DNA of 64,000 bases from Promicromonospora iranensis. GTDB taxonomy: Bacteria > Actinomycetota > Actinomycetes > Actinomycetales > Cellulomonadaceae. The DNA is taken from NCBI RefSeq assembly GCF_028994805.1, contig NZ_JAJQQP010000013.1, positions 62,001-126,000 of the forward strand, in the 5' to 3' direction. Position numbers and translations under genes: made by a program. Shown here piece after piece: positions 33,732-41,585 of the stretch; position 1 is the stretch's first letter; every line of letters starts with the position of its first letter. Under the pieces are notes generated by a model. The model worked only from the letters and a program-made list of their open reading frames with translations. It was not told the origin of the DNA and did no database searches.

Positions 33732-35225
33732 ATGACCACCACCGTCCTCGTCGCGCCCGAGACCGAGCGCGCCCCTCGACGCCCCGGCCGGCCGGTCCCC
33801 GCCCGACCGGCGCGCTCCGGCCGCCGGCAAGGCTGGTTCGGCGCCCTGCTGCTCCGCCTGCACTTCTACGCCGGCCTGCTCGTCGGCCCGTTCATCCTCG
33901 TCGCCGCGGTCACCGGCGCCCTGTACGCCCTGACCCCCGCGCTCGAGCAGGTCGTCTACCGGCACGCGCTGCACGCTCCCGCCACGGACACGCAGCTCAG
34001 TCTTGCCGCGCAGGTGGACATCGCCCGGGACCACATCGGCGACGGTGCGGCGACGCCGTCCGCGGTGCGCCCCGCACCCGAGCCGGGCGACACGACGCGG
34101 ATCATGTTCGCCGACGACCGCCTCGGCGCCAGCGAGTCCCGCGCCGTGTTCGTCGACCCGGGCACCGGCGAGGTCCGCGGCGACCTCACCGCCTACGGCA
34201 CCAGCGGTGCCCTGCCGCTGCGCACCTGGGTCGAGCAGCTGCACGGCAGCCTCCACCTGGGCGACGTCGGCCGCCTGTACAGCGAGCTCGCCGCCTCCTG
34301 GCTCGGGATCGTGGCGCTCGCCGGCCTCGGGCTGTGGCTCCGGCGCATCCGGACGTCGCGCGCCAGGAAGGACCTCGTACGGCCTGCCCGGGGACGCAAC
34401 GGCTACCGCAGGCTGTTCACCTGGCACGCCTCGGTCGGCATCTGGGTGCTGCTCGGTGCGCTGTTCCTCTCGGTGACGGGCATCACCTGGTCGCAGCATG
34501 CGGGCGGCACCGTGGACGCCCTGCGGGCGGCGCTCGACTGGAGCACACCCGCGGTGGACACGCACCTGCCGGACGGCGACGCCGGGCCGGCCGCCGGCGG
34601 GGCCGCGGGGCATGAAGGTCACGGCGGCCATGCCGGCCACCTGTCGGCCGGTGCCGGGGGAGCGACCGACGCCGCGCTGTTCGACGCCGTCCTCGCCACG
34701 TCCCAGGCGGTGAACGTCAACACCGGCCTCGTCGAGATCAGGCCGCCCGCCGAGCCAGGGACCGCCTGGGTCGTGCAGGAGATCCAGCGCAGCTACCCGA
34801 CCGAGGTGGACGCGGTCGCCGTCGACCCCAGCTCCCTGCAGGTGGTGCACCGTGTCGACTTCGCCGAGTTCCCGGTCGCCGCGAAGCTCACCCGCTGGGG
34901 GATCGACGCCCACATGGGCTCGCTGTTCGGCCTGCCCCACCAGCTGGCCCTGTTCGTGCTCGCGGCAGGCATCGCCACGATGGTCGTGCTGGGCTACCTC
35001 ATGTGGTGGAAGCGCCGCCCGACGCGGGAACCCCGGCCCCTGGGCGGGACGCCGCCGCGACGGGGAGCCCTGCGCGGCGCACCCTGGTGGGGGACCGGCG
35101 CGGTGCTCGCCGGGGCGGTCCTGGTCGGCTGGTGGCTGCCGCTGGTCGGCTGGACCCTCGCCGGGTTCGTCCTGATCGACCTGCTCGTCGGCGTCGCCGG
35201 CCGCCGGGCCGCGCGAGCCCGCTGA
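33732..35225 (+). CDS. PepSY-associated transmembrane protein (PiuB-like)
   Basis: A 497-residue membrane protein of the PepSY_TM / iron-regulated PiuB-like group. The first helix region reads LRLHFYAGLLVGPFILVAAV (R-x-H-F-Y-A-G typical), followed by VYRHALHAP, EQLHGSLHLGDVGRLYSELA, RRLFTWHASVGIWVLLGALF and IDAHMGSLFGLPHQLALFV with the conserved membrane histidines. A large external loop holds GHEGHGGHAGHLSAG, a potential metal-binding His cluster. Such proteins are implicated in transmembrane electron transfer for metal uptake. It probably acts with the upstream membrane protein. Confidence 0.85.
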   Translation: MTTTVLVAPETERAPRRPGRPVPARPARSGRRQGWFGALLLRLHFYAGLLVGPFILVAAVTGALYALTPALEQVVYRHALHAPATDTQLSLAAQVDIARDHIGDGAATPSAVRPAPEPGDTTRIMFADDRLGASESRAVFVDPGTGEVRGDLTAYGTSGALPLRTWVEQLHGSLHLGDVGRLYSELAASWLGIVALAGLGLWLRRIRTSRARKDLVRPARGRNGYRRLFTWHASVGIWVLLGALFLSVTGITWSQHAGGTVDALRAALDWSTPAVDTHLPDGDAGPAAGGAAGHEGHGGHAGHLSAGAGGATDAALFDAVLATSQAVNVNTGLVEIRPPAEPGTAWVVQEIQRSYPTEVDAVAVDPSSLQVVHRVDFAEFPVAAKLTRWGIDAHMGSLFGLPHQLALFVLAAGIATMVVLGYLMWWKRRPTREPRPLGGTPPRRGALRGAPWWGTGAVLAGAVLVGWWLPLVGWTLAGFVLIDLLVGVAGRRAARAR

Positions 35226-35258
35226 GGGACCGCGGCCCCGGGGTCAGCGGATCGCAGG

Positions 35259-35939
35259 TCAGCGGATCGCGGCCATCAGCGGAAGTCGGACGGCGGGCGG
35301 CAGGGGCCCGTCGTCCGGCCGCGCGCCGATCGACCGGAGCTGCAGCGCCACGAACCGGCGCGAGGCGGCCACCGCCGACTGGCGCGACGTGGCCCGGAGG
35401 CCGGAGTTGGCCATGATCAGCGCGACGATATCGTCCAGCACGACGTCGCGCCGCAGCCCACCGGACTCCTTGGCCCGCCGGATCAGCTCGGCCAGCGACC
35501 GCAGGGCACGGGTGCGCTCCTGAGCGAAGTCGACGGCCTGCGGGAACGCCGAGACGAACGCGGCCGTGAACCCCCGGTCCTGGGCGTGCATCACGCACAC
35601 CTGCTCGATCGCCCCGCTGAGCCCGTGCCACGGGTCGGGGTCCGCGAGGCCGTCGTCGACGATCGCGGTGCAGGTCGCCATCTGCTCCCGGAACGCCTCG
35701 GTGACCAGAGCCTCCTTGGTCGGGAAACGCCGGTACAGCGTCGCGGGACCGACCTCGGCGCGGCGGGCCAGCTCGCGCATCGAGACGTCGATGCCCTCCT
35801 CCGCGAAGACCTTGCGCGCCACCTGCAGGATGCGGTCGCGGTTGTCGCGCGCGTCGGAGCGCAGCTCGTGGGTGGAGTGCGGGACAGAGGGCTGCTCGGT
35901 CGATGCTCTCGCTTCGCCGAAACGGACGGGCTGTTCCAT
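35259..35939 (-). CDS. TetR-family transcriptional regulator
   Basis: A 226-residue regulator. The DNA-binding domain is RDRILQVARKVFAEEGIDVS, MRELARRAEVGPATLYRRFP, TKEALVTEAF. The C-terminal domain contains ADPDPWHGLSGAIEQVCVMH and GLRRDVVLDDIVALIMANSG, the pattern of TetR proteins that act beside redox enzymes. ATG at 35939. The last codons lie in a 14-bp direct repeat (GGTCAGCGGATCGC twice around 35242-35270), suggesting a small duplication at its 3' end. The Zn-alcohol dehydrogenase 240 bp upstream on the same strand is a possible target. Confidence 0.88.
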   Translation of the reverse strand: MEQPVRFGEARASTEQPSVPHSTHELRSDARDNRDRILQVARKVFAEEGIDVSMRELARRAEVGPATLYRRFPTKEALVTEAFREQMATCTAIVDDGLADPDPWHGLSGAIEQVCVMHAQDRGFTAAFVSAFPQAVDFAQERTRALRSLAELIRRAKESGGLRRDVVLDDIVALIMANSGLRATSRQSAVAASRRFVALQLRSIGARPDDGPLPPAVRLPLMAAIR

Positions 35940-35984
35940 GTGAACAGGATCGCGCGGCAGCGGCCGTGTTGCGACACTCGGACG

Positions 35985-36149
35985 ATGCACATCAACGCCC
36001 TGGCCACGCTGCCCGCCGTCTGGCAACAGCTGAACGCCGGCCCGATCGCCCAGGCCTTCACCACCACGAGCACCCTGCTGGGCGCCGCCGCCCTCGGCTT
36101 CCCCGGTCAGCTCGTCGAGGTCGACCCGACGGCGGCGCTCGCGGACTGA
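35985..36149 (+). CDS. Possible small protein, unknown (54 aa)
   Basis: An open frame from ATG at 35985 encoding MHINALATLPAVWQQLNAGP followed by a moderately hydrophobic stretch and ending TAALAD. It is divergent from the TetR gene and converges with the dehydrogenase gene. No ribosome site stands out and no family is recognised. Random GC-rich open frames of this size are common, so it is only a candidate. Confidence 0.25.
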   Translation: MHINALATLPAVWQQLNAGPIAQAFTTTSTLLGAAALGFPGQLVEVDPTAALAD

Positions 36150-36180
36150 CCGGCGTCGGCCCGTCCGCCGCGGTGCGCCG

Positions 36181-37203
36181 TCAGTTCTGCAGCAGCACCT
36201 TGATCGCGCGCCGCTCGTCCATCGCGCGGTACGCCTCGGCCACCTCGGACAGCGGCAGCGTGAGGTCGAAGACCTTGCCCGGGTCGATCTCGCGCTTCCA
36301 CACCAGGTCCAGCAGGTGCGGGAGGTAGGCGCGCACGGGGGCGACGCCCCCGCGGATGCCCTTGTTGCCCCAGAAGAGGGTGTCGGTCGGCAGGTCCCCG
36401 TGCGGGACACCCACCAGCCCGATCGTGCCGCCGGGGCGGACGAGCTCCACCGACTGCGCGCGGGCCTCCTCGGTGCCGACGCACTCCAGGACCGCGTCCG
36501 CGCCGATACCCTCGGTCAGCTCGAGCACCTGGGCCAGCCCCTCGGCGCCGCGCTCGGCGACGACGTGGGTCGCGCCGAACTCCTCGGCGACCTGCTGGCG
36601 GGGTGCGTGCCGGCTCATGGCGATGATCGTCGAGGCACCGAGCCGCGCCGCCGCGAGCACGCCGCTGAGCCCGACGGCGCCGTCGCCGACCACCACGACG
36701 CTCGAACCCGGCCCGACGCCGGCCGAGACCGCCGCGTGCCAGCCGGTGCACATCACGTCGGAGAGGCTCAGCAGGCTCGGGATCAGGTCGGCGTCCGGCT
36801 CGCCGGGGGTGGCGAGCAGCGTGCCGTCGGCGTTCGGGATGCGGATCTTCTCTGCCTGGCAGCCGTCGAAGCCGCCCCCGTGCAGGCAGTTGGCCTGCAT
36901 GCCCTTGCGGCAGACCGCGCAGGTGTTGTCGCTGTGCAGGAACCCGCCGACGACGAAGTCGCCGACCCCGACGGTCGTGACCGCCGCACCGACCTGCTCG
37001 ACGACGCCGACGTACTCGTGCCCGATCGGCGTCGGACGCTTGACCCGTGAGACGCCCCGGTAGCGCCACAGGTCCGAGCCGCACACGCAGGAGGCGACGG
37101 TGCGGATGACGGCGTCGGTGGGTTCCACGATGACGGGATCGGCGCGCTCCTCGAAGCGGACGTCCCCGGGGCCATGAATGATTGCTCCTCGCATGCACCC
37201 CAT
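36181..37203 (-). CDS. Zinc-dependent alcohol dehydrogenase (MDR family)
   Basis: A 340-residue NAD(P)-dependent oxidoreductase. Catalytic zinc ligands are in ASCVCGSDLWRYRG and PTPIGHEYVGVVEQVG. The structural-zinc lobe reads DNTCAVCRKGMQANCLHGGG, with three Cys and Asp in the first position, as in a known subgroup. The Rossmann motif is VVVVGDGAVGLSGVLAAARL. The start at 37203 gives MGCMRGAII; Met at 37194 is an alternative. It may be regulated by the TetR downstream. Substrate unknown. Confidence 0.9.
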   Translation of the reverse strand: MGCMRGAIIHGPGDVRFEERADPVIVEPTDAVIRTVASCVCGSDLWRYRGVSRVKRPTPIGHEYVGVVEQVGAAVTTVGVGDFVVGGFLHSDNTCAVCRKGMQANCLHGGGFDGCQAEKIRIPNADGTLLATPGEPDADLIPSLLSLSDVMCTGWHAAVSAGVGPGSSVVVVGDGAVGLSGVLAAARLGASTIIAMSRHAPRQQVAEEFGATHVVAERGAEGLAQVLELTEGIGADAVLECVGTEEARAQSVELVRPGGTIGLVGVPHGDLPTDTLFWGNKGIRGGVAPVRAYLPHLLDLVWKREIDPGKVFDLTLPLSEVAEAYRAMDERRAIKVLLQN

Positions 37204-37249
37204 TCAACACGCAGGATCGCGGTGCCGGAGCCCCGGTGCCCGATCCGGA

Positions 37250-37270
37250 TGGTCGGCAATTCGCCGACCA
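37250..37270. terminator. Hairpin downstream of qorB-like gene
   Basis: Perfect TGGTCGGC-AATTC-GCCGACCA hairpin, flanked by further complementary GC-rich blocks, between the 3' end of the QorB-like gene and the start of the dehydrogenase gene on the same strand. Confidence 0.6.
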
Positions 37271-37290
37271 CCCGGCTCCGGGGCTTCCGG

Positions 37291-38148
37291 TCAGGAGTGG
37301 GCGGCGTGGATGGCCTCGGCCAGCGGGGTGGCGGGGCGGCCGAGGAGGCGGGCCAGGTCGTCGCCGTCGGTCTCCAGGTCGCCGGCGGCGATCGACGCGT
37401 CGAGGCCCGCGACGAACCCGGCCGTGCCGGCGTCGAGCCCGTGCTGCTGCAGCTCGGCCTGGAAGTCCTCCACCGACAGGTCGCGGTAGGCCACCTTCGT
37501 CCCCGTGGCGTCGCTGATCGTCGCGGCGAGGTCGGCGAGGGTGAACGCGGGGCCGCCCAGCTCGTGGACGACCTCGTCGCCCTCGTCGGTCAGGAGTGCC
37601 GTTGCCGCCGCCGCGGCGTAGTCGGCGCGCGCGGCACCCGAGACCTTGCCGTCCCCGGCGGCTCCCACGATCTCGCCGCGCTCGAGGTACTGGTCGAGCT
37701 GTCCGGTGTAGTTCTCGGTGTACCAGCCGTTGCGGAGCAGGGTCACCGGGATGCCCGACGCGCGCAGCGCGGCCTCGGTCGCCTCGTGCTCACCCGCGAG
37801 CGGGTTGGAGGTGCTGCCCGCCTTGAGGATGCTGGTGTAGGCGATGCGCTCCACTCCGGCGGCCTTGGCGGCGTCGACCACCGCGGTGTGCTGGGGCACG
37901 CGCGCCCCGACCTCGCTGCCGGAGACGAACAGCAGGCGCTGCACGCCGGCCAGGGCCGCGGGCAGCGTCTCGGGTCGCGAGTAGTCGCCCTCACGGACCT
38001 GGACGCCGCGCCCGGCAAGATCCGCGGCCTTGCTGGGCGTGCGGACGATCGCCACGACGTCCGAGGCGGGAACGCCCCGGGACAGGAGCTCCTCGACGAC
38101 AGCACGGCCGAAGGGGCCGGTCGCTCCGGTGACGGCGTAGGTGGTCAT
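37291..38148 (-). CDS. QorB-like NAD(P)H:quinone oxidoreductase (NmrA/atypical SDR)
   Basis: A 285-residue NAD(P)H-binding protein. MTTYAVTGATGPFGRAVVEE carries the GATGxxG dinucleotide motif; ERIAYTSILKAGSTSNPLAG, HEATEAALRASGIPVTLLRN and GWYTENYTGQL match the E. coli QorB (YtfG) group. It would reduce quinones with NADPH, protecting against redox cycling. Met at 38148 is chosen over 38160 because GGAG sits just upstream. The divergent HxlR gene mirrors the ytfG-ytfH arrangement, which strengthens the call. Confidence 0.85.
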   Translation of the reverse strand: MTTYAVTGATGPFGRAVVEELLSRGVPASDVVAIVRTPSKAADLAGRGVQVREGDYSRPETLPAALAGVQRLLFVSGSEVGARVPQHTAVVDAAKAAGVERIAYTSILKAGSTSNPLAGEHEATEAALRASGIPVTLLRNGWYTENYTGQLDQYLERGEIVGAAGDGKVSGAARADYAAAAATALLTDEGDEVVHELGGPAFTLADLAATISDATGTKVAYRDLSVEDFQAELQQHGLDAGTAGFVAGLDASIAAGDLETDGDDLARLLGRPATPLAEAIHAAHS

Positions 38149-38249
38149 GTCACTCTCCATTGCTCAAGATTGCTCAAGTGGTTGCCAGCAGGAAGCACTA
38201 ACAATTCGAAAGTACACTATATTCCGACGGTGCGCGGTATCCTGGGTCC

Positions 38250-38702
38250 GTGAGCATCACCGATCAGGAGTCCGCCGCCCGGGAAGCCGCCCCCGGGGGC
38301 TCCGCAACGCCGGACGCCGCTCCCGCGCAGGAGCTGGTGGCCGACGTCTTCGCGCGCGACTGCAGCTCCCGTGCCGCGTTCGAGGTCGTCACCTCGAAGT
38401 GGGCCTCGCTCGCCCTGCTCGCGCTCGGCGAGGGTGGCTACCGCTTCAACGCCCTGCGCCGGCGGGTCGAGGGGGTCAGCGAGAAGATGCTCTCCCAGAC
38501 GCTGCAGGCGCTCGAACGGGACGGCATGGTGACCCGCGAGGTGGTCACGACCATCCCGCCGCGTGTCGAGTACGCGCTGACGCCGCTCGGCGAGGGCGTC
38601 GCGGAGCGGCTGCGCTCGCTCGCGGACCTGCTGGAGGCCAACGTGACCGAGGCTGCGCGGGAGTCTGCGCGGGAGTCTGCGGGGGAGTCTGCGGCGACCT
38701 AA
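38250..38702 (+). CDS. HxlR-family (QorR/YtfH-like) redox-type regulator
   Basis: A 150-residue winged-helix regulator. DVFARDCSSRAAFEVVTSKW places a single Cys just before the HTH, as in redox-sensing HxlR proteins; then LALLALGEGGYRFNALRRRV, EGVSEKMLSQTLQALERDGM and EYALTPLGEGV complete the domain. The C-terminus is an Ala/Arg/Glu/Ser repeat (ESARESAGES) from short DNA repeats. It is divergent from the QorB-like gene, with an AT-rich intergenic region holding a 10-bp direct repeat ATTGCTCAAG. Its stop overlaps the convergent ArsR stop. Confidence 0.88.
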   Translation: MSITDQESAAREAAPGGSATPDAAPAQELVADVFARDCSSRAAFEVVTSKWASLALLALGEGGYRFNALRRRVEGVSEKMLSQTLQALERDGMVTREVVTTIPPRVEYALTPLGEGVAERLRSLADLLEANVTEAARESARESAGESAAT

Positions 38703-39403
38703 TGAGCGAGCGGGTCGATGCCCCAGGCCCCGCGAAGCAGGTCGTGGCCTGCGGGGGTGACGTCCAGGCCCCTGCCGGACCGGTGGCGGTTGACCCACCC
38801 GGCGTCGAGGAACCGCGTGCCGACCGCGGCGCCGAGCGCCCCCGCCAGGTGCGGCCGCCGTTCCGTCCAGTCCAGGCACGCTCGCGTCGTCGGCCGCCGC
38901 GCGGAGAGGGCGCCGTCGACGTCCACCCCGATCCCACGCAGCCCGACGGCGCCGACGTCGGTCAGGACCAGCTCGTCGCGGCCCGCGAGCCAGCCGGACC
39001 GGACCCAGGCGTCGGTGAGCGCGGTGCCGAGCCGGCCCGCGAGATGGTCGTAGCAGAACCGGGCGGCGGCCAGGTACTCCGCCCGCCGGCTGCGGCGGTA
39101 TCCCGAGACCGGGGCAGCGTCGGCGACCATGCCGAGGGACTCCAGCGCCGCGGCGACCTCCGGGCCCGCGAGCGCGTAGTACCGGTGCCGTCCGCGGGTC
39201 TCGGAGATCACCAGGCCGGCGTCCACCAGGACGGACAGGTGGCCCGAGGCCGTGGACGCGCTCACTCCCGCCGCCCCCGCCAGCTCACCCGCCGGGCGCC
39301 GGGAGCCGTCCATGAGCAGGTTCAGGAACGTCGAGCGGGCCGGGGTGGACAGTGCCCGACCCAGCGTGGTGAAGTCTCTGTCCCTGCTGAGGGGCGGGGT
39401 CAT
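38699..39403 (-). CDS. ArsR-type winged-helix regulator
   Basis: A 234-residue protein. The N-terminal HTH is RALSTPARSTFLNLLMDGSR, PAGELAGAAGVSASTASGHL, SVLVDAGLVISETRGRHRYY, matching ArsR/HTH_20. A longer C-terminal part has AARFCYDHLAGRLGTALTDA and CLDWTERRPHLAGALGAA, as in actinobacterial ArsR proteins that carry a C-terminal effector region. No CxC metal site is present, so it is not an obvious arsenic or zinc sensor. Met at 39403 is preferred; 39439 is possible. It is divergent from the ACT-domain gene, its likely target. Confidence 0.85.
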   Translation of the reverse strand: MTPPLSRDRDFTTLGRALSTPARSTFLNLLMDGSRRPAGELAGAAGVSASTASGHLSVLVDAGLVISETRGRHRYYALAGPEVAAALESLGMVADAAPVSGYRRSRRAEYLAAARFCYDHLAGRLGTALTDAWVRSGWLAGRDELVLTDVGAVGLRGIGVDVDGALSARRPTTRACLDWTERRPHLAGALGAAVGTRFLDAGWVNRHRSGRGLDVTPAGHDLLRGAWGIDPLAH

Positions 39404-39467
39404 GGCCCGACCGTACGGCCGCGACATTTCGGCGTCCACCGAAGCGTTCCCGTCCTACGGTCCCGCC

Positions 39468-39542
39468 ATGACGACACGAGCGATGACGGCACGAGCGATG
39501 ACGGCACGAGCGATGACGACACGAGCGATGACCGCACCACTG
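39468..39542 (+). repeat. 15-bp tandem repeat creating five in-frame start codons
   Basis: The unit ATGACGACACGAGCG (or ATGACGGCACGAGCG) repeats head-to-tail about five times, placing in-frame ATGs at 39468, 39483, 39498, 39513, 39528, with a sixth ATG at 39543 directly before the conserved ACT domain. Confidence 0.9.
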
Positions 39543-39971
39543 ATGCAGGACATCGAGGTCCACCTGCCCGACCGCCCGGGGGCGCTCGCCGACCTGGGCC
39601 AGGCCCTGGGTGAGGCGGGCGTCAGCCTGGAGGGCGGCGGCGTCTTCACCCTCGACGGCCGCGCGGTGGCGCACTACCTCGTGCACGACGGCGCCCGCGC
39701 GCTCCGGGCGGTCGGCGACGCCGGGCTCGGGCCGGCGGTGGTGCGCGACGTCGTGCTCGCGCAGCTGGACCAGGAGGTGCCCGGTCAGCTCGGCACGCTC
39801 GCGCGGCGCCTGGGCGACGCCGGCGTGAACGTGCTGGTCCAGTACAGCGACCACGCCGGCAACCTGGTCCTCCTCGTGGCCGACGAGGACGCGGCGACGT
39901 GCCGCGAGGTGGTGGCGCACTGGGGGAGCCGCGGGTTCACCGCGCACGGAGGGCGCGCAGCCGGCCGATGA
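39468..39971 (+). CDS. ACT-domain protein with repeated N-terminus
   Basis: A 167-residue protein from the first ATG. After the repeated MTTRAMTARAM leader come two ACT-type modules: IEVHLPDRPGALADLGQALG (D-R-P-G ligand loop) with GVSLEGGGVF, then QEVPGQLGTLARRLGDAGVN and VLVQYSDHAGNLVLLVAD. ACT domains bind amino acids and usually regulate enzymes or act alone as sensors. No ribosome site is clear before any start, so the true start could be any of six ATGs; 39543 would give the minimal domain protein. It is divergent from ArsR and overlaps the convergent SDR by 35 bp. Confidence 0.75.
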   Translation: MTTRAMTARAMTARAMTTRAMTAPLMQDIEVHLPDRPGALADLGQALGEAGVSLEGGGVFTLDGRAVAHYLVHDGARALRAVGDAGLGPAVVRDVVLAQLDQEVPGQLGTLARRLGDAGVNVLVQYSDHAGNLVLLVADEDAATCREVVAHWGSRGFTAHGGRAAGR

Positions 39972-40815
39972 CGGTCCAGGCGATCATGCGCACCATCCGC
40001 AGCGGGCCGTACCGGACACCGGTCGCGAACGGCGCCTCGCCCCGCAGGACCGCCTCGGCCCCGCCGTCCACGAAGTGCACCTGCCCCGTGGTGAACCCGG
40101 CGTCCGGCGACAGCAGCCAGGCGATCGCCGCGGCGACCGGCTCGACAGGACCAGGCATCCCGAGGGGCTGCGGTAGAGCGTCCTGGAGCACCCGGGCGTT
40201 CGCGGGGTCCGCGAGCACGCCGCGCCGGGCGGCCTCGGTCTCGACGATGCCCGGCGCCACCGCGTTGAGGAGGATCCCGGCACCGGCCCAGTCGTCGTCG
40301 ACGGAGGTGCGGCGCAGCCACCGGTTGAGGGCGATCTTGGTCGACCGGTAGACGACTGTCCCACGTCCCCGTGCCACCAGGGAACCGGCGATGGCTACGG
40401 CGCGGCGCTCGTCGTCGGCGAGGCACGCGTCGACGAGATCGGCATCACCCGCGGAGAGCGACGACGAGGAGCTCACGACCACTGCGCGCGGCCGGGGCGC
40501 ACGCGCCAGGTCGTCACGCAGGGTGCTCAGCAGCGCGACGGTGCTGAAGTAGTTGAGCCGGACGGCGACGTCTGCGTTCCCGCTGCCCGCCACGAGCGCG
40601 ACACCGTCGATCCCCGCCGGAGCAAGGCTCCGGACCTGCTCGACGGTGGAGCCGCGGCCCTCGGGCGTGGTGAGGTCGGCCCGGACGTCAGCCGCCTCCC
40701 CGATGCCGCACCGGATGACGCGGGCGCCGCTCGCCTCGAGCCGTGTCGCGAGGACGGCGCCGATCCCCGAGTCGGTGCCGGTCACCACATAGGTCCGGCC
40801 GGTGTGCTCCGTCAT
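39937..40815 (-). CDS. Short-chain dehydrogenase/reductase (SDR)
   Basis: A 292-residue NAD(P)-dependent enzyme. TYVVTGTDSGIGAVLATRLE is the TGxxxGIG cofactor motif. The active site shows VVVSSSSSLSAGD and VVYRSTKIALNRWLRR, where YRSTK is the YxxxK pair. VAPGIVETEAARRG and DAGFTTGQVHFVDGGAEAVL complete the pattern, like 3-alpha-hydroxysteroid dehydrogenase / carbonyl reductase homologues. It is divergent from a TetR gene across a 30-bp perfect palindrome, so substrate-responsive repression is likely. Confidence 0.9.
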   Translation of the reverse strand: MTEHTGRTYVVTGTDSGIGAVLATRLEASGARVIRCGIGEAADVRADLTTPEGRGSTVEQVRSLAPAGIDGVALVAGSGNADVAVRLNYFSTVALLSTLRDDLARAPRPRAVVVSSSSSLSAGDADLVDACLADDERRAVAIAGSLVARGRGTVVYRSTKIALNRWLRRTSVDDDWAGAGILLNAVAPGIVETEAARRGVLADPANARVLQDALPQPLGMPGPVEPVAAAIAWLLSPDAGFTTGQVHFVDGGAEAVLRGEAPFATGVRYGPLRMVRMIAWTVIGRLRALRAR

Positions 40816-40908
40816 GTCTCCTCCTTGTGAGCCCCCGGTGAGCCCTTGGTGAGCCCCTGGTGAGCCGGCCCTGCTGAGTCAACCCTTGCTGGGCCGGTGC
40901 TTGCTGGC

Positions 40909-40938
40909 GTGTATTGATGCACTAGTGCATCAATACAC
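40909..40938. promoter_or_regulatory. 30-bp perfect palindromic TetR operator plus extra half-site
   Basis: A perfect 30-bp palindrome centred on GATGCACTAGTGCATC, between the divergent SDR and TetR genes. The core ACTAGTGCATC repeats 16 bp further on at 40937, giving an extra overlapping half-site just before the TetR ribosome site. Confidence 0.85.
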
Positions 40939-40966
40939 TAGTGCATCGCGCGCTAGGGTAGGAGCC

Positions 40967-41563
40967 ATGGGGGAGCAGACCGGAGCTCGTGCTCGACGAC
41001 GGGCCGAGACGCGGGGCGCCATCGTCCGCGCGGCCACCGGCCTGTTCCGCGAGCGTGGCGTGGCCGCGACGTCGATCGACGACATCGCGGCAGGGGCGGG
41101 AATCGCACGCCGCACGTTCTTCCTGCACTTCCCGTCCAAGGAGGACGTGCTCTTCCACTATCTGGAGGGCCACGTCGGCCGGGCGGCCGAAGCCCTGGAC
41201 GGCCTGCCCGCACAGGCGAGCCCTGCCCAGGGTGTCGCAGCTGTGATGGCGGTGCTGGTCGACCTCTTCGAAGACCCGACTGCCGGTACGGACGAGCTCG
41301 CCGACCTCCGTGCCGAACTGGTCACCGCGGCGCGCGGGCTGCCGGCGTCGCTCGTCGTGCGGCTGCAGCGCGCCCAGTCCGACCTGGTCGGCGCGCTCCG
41401 TCTGCGTTTCCCTGACCCCGCCGGCTGGCCGTTGATGGCGGCGCACCTCGGGGCCTGCATGGGGGCCGCGACGGCGGCGGCGGTCGCCGTCGAGCGGCCC
41501 GGGGCGCGGGCCGCCGCGATCCGGGACGCGGTCGGCCGCGCGAGCGCCGGCTTCGAGGCCTGA
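40967..41563 (+). CDS. TetR-family repressor of the divergent SDR
   Basis: A 198-residue regulator with RGAIVRAATGLFRERGVAAT, SIDDIAAGAGIARRTFFLHF, PSKEDVLFHYL as DNA-binding domain, where the FFLHFPSKEDVL form is typical of actinobacterial TetR. ATG at 40967 with GGAG five bases upstream is preferred over an earlier in-frame TTG near 40886 that would read through the operator. Divergent from the SDR gene with a perfect palindrome between, it is very likely an autorepressor controlling that SDR. Confidence 0.9.
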   Translation: MGEQTGARARRRAETRGAIVRAATGLFRERGVAATSIDDIAAGAGIARRTFFLHFPSKEDVLFHYLEGHVGRAAEALDGLPAQASPAQGVAAVMAVLVDLFEDPTAGTDELADLRAELVTAARGLPASLVVRLQRAQSDLVGALRLRFPDPAGWPLMAAHLGACMGAATAAAVAVERPGARAAAIRDAVGRASAGFEA

Positions 41564-41585
41564 CCCGGCTGGCGGAGCGCCCGCG

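Noticed and set aside
36107-37210. Alternative long frame over the Zn-alcohol dehydrogenase
   Set aside because: It is a shifted frame of the same strand with Arg/Gly-rich composition; the dehydrogenase frame has complete motifs.
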